5,146 bases of DNA from Oscillospiraceae bacterium (GTDB lineage Bacteria; Bacillota_A; Clostridia; Oscillospirales; Ruminococcaceae): contig JAFWUX010000107.1 of assembly GCA_017523995.1 (NCBI GenBank), positions 1 to 5,146 of the forward strand, in the 5' to 3' direction. Below are positions 1 to 3,556 of the stretch, piece after piece. The position numbers were made by a program, and so were the translations under genes. The notes under the pieces are model-generated. The model worked only from the letters and a program-made list of their open reading frames with translations, did not search any database and had not been told where the DNA came from. The stretch's first letter is position 1. Each line of letters starts with the position of its first letter.

Positions 1-1181
1 AAACTGCCTATCAGGCGGAGCGCAAGGGCACCGGCCATGCGGTGATGCAGGCAAAGGATTTCCTCAATGCGGACACGGACGGCAATACGCTCGTGCTCTG
101 CGGCGACGCGCCGTTCATTGATGCAGATACGATCAAGGGCTCGCTTGCGCGCCATATCGAGGAGAAAAATACCGTGACGGTCATTACGGCGGATGTTGCG
201 GAGCCGACCGGCTACGGCAGAATCCTCCGCACGGACAGCGGCATCAAGGGCATTGTCGAGGAAAAGGACGCGACCGACGCACAGCGCACGATCAAGGAGA
301 TCAACTCCGGCTGCTACTGGTTCCGCACGACCGACCTGATCGGTCTGCTCGGCAGGATCAAAAACAACAACAAGCAGGGCGAATATTATCTGACCGATAC
401 CGTTGCGATCGCGCTGGACAGCGGGATGCGCGCGGGTGCATACAAATCCGCGAACCCCGATGTGGTGCTCGGCGCGAATGACCGGAAGGGCCTGCTGATG
501 CTGAATGAGACTGCGCGGCAGCGTATTCTCGATCGCCTTATGGCGGCGGGTGTCGGCTTTGTCTGCACGGACGGCATCATCATTGAGCGGAATGTCCAGA
601 TCGGCAGAGGCACGGAGATCCTGCCCAACACGATCATCCGCGGAAAGACCGTCATCGGCGAAAACTGCAAGATCGGCCCGAACTGCGTGCTCGAGAACAC
701 GGTCATCGGCGACAATGTCACGCTGAACACCGTGCAAGCCTACGATTCGCAGATCGACAGCGGCGTGCGCATCGGTCCGTATGTACATATCCGTCCGGAC
801 AGCCATATCTGCTCCGCCGTCAAGATCGGCGACTTTGTGGAGATCAAGAACAGCGAGATCGGCGAGGGCACGATGATCGCGCACCTTGCGTATCTCGGCG
901 ACAGCGATATCGGAAAGCATGTGAACATCGGATGCGGTACTGTGACGGTCAACTTTGACGGCCTGAAAAAGTCCCGCTGCGAGATCGGCGACCATGCGTT
1001 TATCGGCTGCAACAACAATCTGATCGCGCCGGTTTCGCTCGGCAAGGACTGCTATACGGCAGCAGGCGCGACCATTACGGCGGATGTGCCGGATTATGCG
1101 CTGGCAATCGACCGCGGCACGCTCCACATCAAGGAGGGCTACACGCTGCGCAAGTTCGCCAAGAAGAAGGAAGAGAAATAA
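1..1181 (+). CDS. glmU: Bifunctional UDP-N-acetylglucosamine pyrophosphorylase / glucosamine-1-phosphate N-acetyltransferase GlmU (5' truncated)
   Basis: GlmU is cytoplasmic. It acetylates glucosamine-1-phosphate with acetyl-CoA and then couples the product to UTP, giving UDP-GlcNAc for peptidoglycan and other envelope polymers. The frame is open from base 3, so the gene starts left of the window; 392 residues are visible of a usual ~455, and roughly 65-70 N-terminal residues with the nucleotide-binding GxGTRM loop are missing. The uridylyltransferase part shows GTGHAV (bases 27-44), GDAPF with the metal-binding Asp, GYGRI, EEKDATD, EINSG and NNNKQGEYYLTD. The C-terminal part is a left-handed beta-helix of hexapeptide repeats (IGRGTE, IGENCK, IGDNVT, IGPYVH and so on). 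The acetyltransferase site is present: IRPDS, EIKNS, AHLAYLGD with the catalytic-type His (codon 882-884) and Tyr (891-893), then NIGCGT and NFDG. NIGCGT and NFDG differ slightly from the common NIGAGT and NYDG. The ATG/GTG codons near 42 are internal, not starts. The gene ends in TAA, followed by a repeat and a terminator. Confidence 0.97.
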   Translation, partial: TAYQAERKGTGHAVMQAKDFLNADTDGNTLVLCGDAPFIDADTIKGSLARHIEEKNTVTVITADVAEPTGYGRILRTDSGIKGIVEEKDATDAQRTIKEINSGCYWFRTTDLIGLLGRIKNNNKQGEYYLTDTVAIALDSGMRAGAYKSANPDVVLGANDRKGLLMLNETARQRILDRLMAAGVGFVCTDGIIIERNVQIGRGTEILPNTIIRGKTVIGENCKIGPNCVLENTVIGDNVTLNTVQAYDSQIDSGVRIGPYVHIRPDSHICSAVKIGDFVEIKNSEIGEGTMIAHLAYLGDSDIGKHVNIGCGTVTVNFDGLKKSRCEIGDHAFIGCNNNLIAPVSLGKDCYTAAGATITADVPDYALAIDRGTLHIKEGYTLRKFAKKKEEK

Positions 1182-1191
1182 GACGCGCTTT

Positions 1192-1250
1192 GCGATGATT
1201 TAGAATGGGGCTCCGCCCCATTCCCTGCTGGGGACTAGTCCCCAGACCCC
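1192..1250. repeat. Paired-hairpin intergenic repeat, copy 1
   Basis: The element begins 11 bases after the glmU stop with GCGATGAT. Hairpin A has arms 1204-1211 and 1215-1222 (AATGGGGC/GCCCCATT, loop TCC). Hairpin B is an 18-base perfect palindrome at 1228-1245 (CTGGGGACTAGTCCCCAG). An ACCCC tail follows. The order is the same as in the copy at 2850-2914: GCGATGAT, hairpin A, CCC-GCT, hairpin B, AGA-CCC. Neither hairpin is followed by a T-run, so it is not itself a terminator. In style it resembles REP/BIME-like repeats; the family assignment is an inference. Confidence 0.75.
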
Positions 1251-1266
1251 GTTATGTGTAACAAAT

Positions 1267-1303
1267 GGGTGCTGACGTTGCAGTCGGCACCCGTTTTTAT
1301 TTT
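1267..1303 (+). terminator. Intrinsic terminator of glmU
   Basis: The arms GGGTGCTGAC (1267-1276) and GTCGGCACCC (1283-1292) pair over 10 positions with a single G-U wobble and a 6-base loop (GTTGCA). The stem is followed by T5 at 1294-1298 and then ATTTT. This is a strong rho-independent terminator shape, about 85 bases after the glmU stop. It marks the end of the glmU transcript and separates it from the next unit. Confidence 0.88.
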
Positions 1304-1319
1304 CAATCGTCGAAGGTTA

Positions 1320-1354
1320 TTCACGCTTCACTATTCGTCATTCACTCTTCACTA
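1320..1354. repeat. Degenerate tandem 7-base repeat (consensus TTCACTA)
   Basis: Five consecutive heptamers can be read: TTCACGC, TTCACTA, TTCGTCA, TTCACTC, TTCACTA. The 15-base blocks at 1319-1333 and 1340-1354 differ at one base only, with a period of 21. It is non-coding and lies just after the glmU terminator. No function is apparent. Confidence 0.6.
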
Positions 1355-1363
1355 AAATAAAGA

Positions 1364-1511
1364 TTACCGGTATGCTGCCGGCGAGCTTTAGAGCGGGGAG
1401 CAGCAACGCCAAAGAAGCCGCCCTGCGGCGTATACCGCGATTGTTGGGAGCGCTTCGCCAACCGCCCCCGGAGGGAAATGCCAGCGGGGGCTCCCCGCCG
1501 GGCACTGCCCG
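1364..1511. repeat. GC-rich cluster of small inverted repeats in the intergenic gap
   Basis: This stretch has no convincing gene but holds several short perfect inverted repeats. They are GCCGC/GCGGC (1417-1421 and 1425-1429), GCCCCCG/CGGGGGC (1464-1470 and 1485-1491), GCGGGG/CCCCGC (1484-1489 and 1493-1498) and CGGGC/GCCCG (1499-1503 and 1507-1511). The second and third share bases, so they exclude each other. The cluster ends exactly where the -35 box of the downstream promoter begins. It may be a degenerate dispersed repeat or a folded element; I cannot tell which. The last hairpin is followed five bases later by T6 (1517-1522), so weak terminator activity is also possible. Confidence 0.45.
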
Positions 1512-1540
1512 TTGACTTTTTTGGGGATTTGTGGTATGAT
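1512..1540 (+). promoter_or_regulatory. Sigma-A (sigma-70 type) promoter for the 1612 gene, with palindrome over the -10 box
   Basis: The -35 box is TTGACT (1512-1517), then a 17-base spacer, then the -10 box TATGAT (1535-1540). Each differs from consensus at one base, and TGG before the -10 gives an extended -10 (TGn). The expected transcript start is near 1547, about 65 bases before the ATG at 1612. A 14-base perfect palindrome, TATGATATATCATA (1535-1548), covers the -10 box and the start site and is a possible operator. Confidence 0.8.
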
Positions 1541-1611
1541 ATATCATAGGCTTTCTGTATGCCGGATTTCCGTCACAGAACCTGAATCTGACAGAACGGA
1601 GTCTGCGAAAC

Positions 1612-2154
1612 ATGGCAGGTACCAAACGGACAAGCGACCGCGTCGCCCTCGGCGGGATCGTCGCGGCACTTTGCATCGTCATCATGTTTCTGACCGGTGT
1701 CGTACCGGCACTTTATATCGTCTCGCCCATGGCGGCAGGACTGCTCATGGTGATCCTCGCCGAGGAGGTCTCCGTCGGCTGGGCGTGGCTGACCTATCTG
1801 GCCGTCAGCCTGCTGGCACTGATCGTCACCTTTGACAAGGACGCCGCCCTGATGTTCATTCTGTTTTTCGGCTACTATCCGATCCTGCGGCGCAGGCTTG
1901 AGCGGATCAGGCCGAAGATCCTGAAAACACTCTGCAAGTATCTGCTGTTCAATGTGTTTCTCGTGATCGACTGGTTCCTGACGGTTTACCTGCTCGGGAT
2001 GCCGACCTTCGAGGACACGGGGCCTGTGATGTATGCGGTGCTGATCATCGCGTTCAATGTGATCTTTCATTTTTACGATAACATCCTCTCCAAAATGGAC
2101 TGGATCTATCGGCAGATCTTCGTAAAAAGAGTGCTCGGACGGCGCGGAAGGTGA
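1612..2154 (+). CDS. Small polytopic membrane protein of unknown function
   Basis: This 180-residue protein is not assigned to a named family. Hydrophobic segments suggest five or six membrane helices, at about residues 11-31, 33-50, 55-73, 78-92, 107-129 and 137-155. The N-terminus and C-terminus are both basic (KR near the start; KRVLGRRGR at the end), so both ends are probably cytoplasmic. Notable polar residues in or near the membrane are Glu51-Glu52, Asp75-Lys76-Asp77, the FFGYYP stretch (85-90) followed by RRRLER, and Asp120. The size and helix count recall small substrate-binding membrane subunits such as ECF S-components, but I see no diagnostic motif, so that is speculation. The ATG is chosen because CGGAG (1597-1601) lies 10 bases upstream and a near-consensus promoter lies about 65 bases upstream. 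The 77-base gap to the next gene shows no terminator, so co-transcription with the zinc-ribbon gene is likely. Confidence 0.85.
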   Translation: MAGTKRTSDRVALGGIVAALCIVIMFLTGVVPALYIVSPMAAGLLMVILAEEVSVGWAWLTYLAVSLLALIVTFDKDAALMFILFFGYYPILRRRLERIRPKILKTLCKYLLFNVFLVIDWFLTVYLLGMPTFEDTGPVMYAVLIIAFNVIFHFYDNILSKMDWIYRQIFVKRVLGRRGR

Positions 2155-2219
2155 GGGGAACCCATGCCGCCGGCTGAACGGAGCACCGCACAGAATCTGA
2201 CATTTTATATTTGATACCC

Positions 2220-2224
2220 GGAGG
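2220..2224 (+). promoter_or_regulatory. Ribosome binding site deciding the 2232 start
   Basis: GGAGG sits 7 bases before the ATG at 2232. It excludes the upstream in-frame TTG at 2211, which lies before this site. Confidence 0.85.
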
Positions 2225-2231
2225 ATTTCTC

Positions 2232-2843
2232 ATGGCATTTGTAACGATCACCTGCCCGCAGTGCGGCGGACAGGCACTGATAGAAGCAGGCAGGAGCGTG
2301 ATGTGCCCCTACTGCGGCAAGGAAATCTCTGCACCGGCCGCGGACGGCGGCTTTGCCTATGCGCCCGTGGATGCGCAGCAGAGCGCGGTACAGTTCGCGC
2401 CGCCGCCCGTGCAGACGGACATGCAGGATCCGACTGTGTTCGGAAATCAGCCTGCCGTCATGCCTGCGCAGCCGTATCAGCAGCAGTATGTGATGCCGCA
2501 GTATACGCAGGAGCAGCTGCTTGCCGCACAGCAGAAGCGCACGAACTGGTATTATACCAATGCGGCGATGATCGGCGGCCAGACTCTGCTGTTTGCATTC
2601 GGTGTCTTTTATGCGATCCTCGGCTTCAACGTCGGCGCGGCTTTGATCCTGACTTGGGTCCTTTCGATTCCCGGCTGCGGTCTGCTTTCCGCGCTGCTGC
2701 GTCCGGATGACGCCTATATTGACAAGAAACCGATGTTTAAAAGCAAGATCGCACATGGCTTTGCACAGCTGATTCTCGGTGCTGCGACCTCATCAGCCGT
2801 CGGCGCGATCATCGGCGCGATCCTGAACGCTTTGTTTGGTTAA
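2232..2843 (+). CDS. Zinc-ribbon membrane protein with Pro/Gln-rich linker
   Basis: The protein has 203 residues. The N-terminus is a compact four-cysteine zinc ribbon: CPQC (Cys8, Cys11) and CPYC (Cys25, Cys28), each followed by Gly as in rubredoxin-like knuckles. Residues about 31-103 form a low-complexity linker rich in Pro, Gln and Ala. The C-terminal half is hydrophobic, with likely membrane helices at about 111-131, 133-156 and 174-202; the last is rich in small residues (GAIIGAIL). There is no signal peptide, so the ribbon and linker probably face the cytoplasm. Proteins of this plan are common in Clostridia, and their function is generally unknown; the ribbon could bind protein or nucleic acid, or be purely structural. 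It follows the 1612 membrane protein after 77 bases and is followed, 7 bases after the stop, by the second paired-hairpin repeat. Its architecture matches the next gene, although the linkers and helices are not obviously homologous. Confidence 0.87.
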   Translation: MAFVTITCPQCGGQALIEAGRSVMCPYCGKEISAPAADGGFAYAPVDAQQSAVQFAPPPVQTDMQDPTVFGNQPAVMPAQPYQQQYVMPQYTQEQLLAAQQKRTNWYYTNAAMIGGQTLLFAFGVFYAILGFNVGAALILTWVLSIPGCGLLSALLRPDDAYIDKKPMFKSKIAHGFAQLILGAATSSAVGAIIGAILNALFG

Positions 2844-2849
2844 GAATGC

Positions 2850-2914
2850 GCGATGATCTTTTATGGGGCTCCGCCCCAACCCCCGCTTAAGGGACATTGT
2901 CCCTTAAGAATCCC
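2850..2914. repeat. Paired-hairpin intergenic repeat, copy 2
   Basis: The element starts 7 bases after the 2843 stop with GCGATGAT. Hairpin A is TGGGGC/GCCCCA (2864-2869 and 2873-2878, loop TCC), with the same core as copy 1. Hairpin B has 10-base perfect arms CTTAAGGGAC (2886-2895) and GTCCCTTAAG (2899-2908) around ATT. It ends AATCCC. Hairpin B differs in sequence from copy 1 but stays fully paired. No T-run follows. Confidence 0.77.
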
Positions 2915-2930
2915 ATTATTATGTAATAAT
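2915..2930. promoter_or_regulatory. AT-rich palindrome abutting the ribosome binding site of the 2944 gene
   Basis: ATTATTATGTAATAAT is a 16-base near-perfect inverted repeat (six pairs with a four-base loop, or seven with two). It ends directly before GGAGG (2931-2935), which is 8 bases upstream of the ATG at 2944. It contains a TATTAT (2917-2922) that could act as a -10 box, but no fitting -35 box is seen. It could be an operator or a short leader hairpin; this is unproven. Confidence 0.35.
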
Positions 2931-2943
2931 GGAGGTGTGATGT

Positions 2944-3462
2944 ATGGAACTGAAATCTCTGAATTGCCCCAATTGCGGCGCTTCGGTTCAGATTCCGGAA
3001 GGGAAGAATCTGTTTTTCTGCACTTACTGCGGTTCGCAGATTCAGATTGACGACGGCAAGATCACCATTGACCTCAATGCGAATATCAATCTCAATCATC
3101 AGTATTCTGACGTTGCTCGCTTGAAGGAACTGGAATTGCAGGAACAGGAACGGAAACGGCAGGAATTAGCAGCGAAAAAGGAAAAACTTAAACCGCTCTG
3201 GTGGCTTGGTGGTGTACTTGTTTGGCTTATAATTTGTGCCGCCATTATTCTTTTCAATTCAGGTGCACTTTCGGTGCTGTTTATCGTGTTATGGTTAGGT
3301 GGAACAGCTGTTTTTGCGATAACCTTTCCAAAAAAAAGTAATAGTCCATCGAATATCTTTGGATGTATTATCGCTTTTTTAGTGCTTTTCGGCAGTTTAA
3401 CTTTAATCAAAGCGTTTACAGTTTTAATTGCATCTTTATTGGGTATTTCTTTGGCTACATAA
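2944..3462 (+). CDS. Zinc-ribbon / coiled-coil membrane protein
   Basis: The protein has 172 residues. The N-terminal zinc ribbon is CPNC (Cys8, Cys11) plus CTYC (Cys26, Cys29), each followed by Gly. Next comes a polar strand-rich segment with alternating Ile/Asn (residues 33-52), then a highly charged, probably coiled-coil helix rich in Glu, Lys, Arg and Gln (about 57-83). Hydrophobic segments at about 85-104, 108-128 and 138-170 indicate three or four membrane helices. No signal peptide is seen, so the ribbon and coil are probably cytoplasmic. The function is unknown. The ATG has GGAGG 8 bases upstream; an ATG four bases earlier (2940) is in another frame and gives no zinc ribbon. Base composition drops sharply in the membrane part: bases 3241-3420 count 64 of 180 G+C (36%), against 36 of 60 (60%) in a membrane-coding stretch of the previous gene (2641-2700). 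This suggests a different origin or relaxed codon use. It may be co-transcribed with the upstream gene or have its own weak promoter. Confidence 0.87.
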   Translation: MELKSLNCPNCGASVQIPEGKNLFFCTYCGSQIQIDDGKITIDLNANINLNHQYSDVARLKELELQEQERKRQELAAKKEKLKPLWWLGGVLVWLIICAAIILFNSGALSVLFIVLWLGGTAVFAITFPKKSNSPSNIFGCIIAFLVLFGSLTLIKAFTVLIASLLGISLAT

Positions 3463-3464
3463 GT

Positions 3465-3501
3465 AAATGCAAGGAAGATAAATTGACTTGCAGCATTTTT
3501 T
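3465..3501 (+). terminator. Possible weak intrinsic terminator after the 2944 gene
   Basis: TGCAAG (3468-3473) can pair with CTTGCA (3487-3492) around a 13-base loop, and AAATGC (3465-3470) can instead pair with GCATTT (3493-3498). T6 follows at 3496-3501. The stem is short and not GC-rich, so termination would be partial at best. It lies just after the stop at 3462. Confidence 0.35.
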
Positions 3502-3509
3502 ATGATCTT

Positions 3510-3522
3510 TCCGCGAAGCGGA
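3510..3522 (+). other. Small hairpin in the aspS leader
   Basis: TCCGC (3510-3514) and GCGGA (3518-3522) pair perfectly around a GAA loop, 19 bases before the AGGAG at 3541-3545. It is too small to be a known riboswitch. No T-box features can be found in the 94 bases between the 3462 stop and the aspS start. Confidence 0.3.
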
Positions 3523-3556
3523 TACATCTATATATCACAAAGGAGTAATGAAAACA

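Noticed and set aside
1338..1685. Minus-strand open frame across the intergenic gap (115 codons)
   Set aside because: It spans the inverted-repeat cluster and the promoter and overlaps the start of the 1612 gene. The product is Pro/Gly/Arg-rich without a domain or a credible ribosome binding site.
1573..2070. Minus-strand open frame opposite the 1612 membrane gene
   Set aside because: Product is His/Asp/Gln-rich and featureless; typical antisense of a hydrophobic coding region.
2189..2202. CACAGAATCTGACA resembling 1574-1593 upstream of the 1612 gene
   Set aside because: The match needs a 6-base gap and the element is short; no paired structure or spacing to a start codon supports a shared regulatory site.
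2211..2231. TTG at 2211 as start of the first zinc-ribbon gene
   Set aside because: The GGAGG at 2220-2224 lies after it and is ideally spaced for ATG 2232; no ribosome binding site precedes 2211.
2205..2756. Minus-strand open frame opposite the first zinc-ribbon gene
   Set aside because: The + strand frame has a good GGAGG and a clear CxxC...CxxC ribbon; the minus product has no domain.
2864..2930. Hairpins downstream of 2843 as an intrinsic terminator
   Set aside because: No T-run follows any of the stems on the + strand; they are better read as repeat copy 2 plus a separate AT palindrome.
2940..3050. ATG at 2940 as a start instead of 2944
   Set aside because: It is in a different frame, ends after 37 codons and loses the zinc ribbon. 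The ATG at 2944 has GGAGG at a normal 8-base distance.
3483..3506. TTGACT ... TATGAT as the aspS promoter
   Set aside because: The boxes are only 12 bases apart, well short of the 16-18 needed; the similarity to the 1512 promoter seems to be chance.
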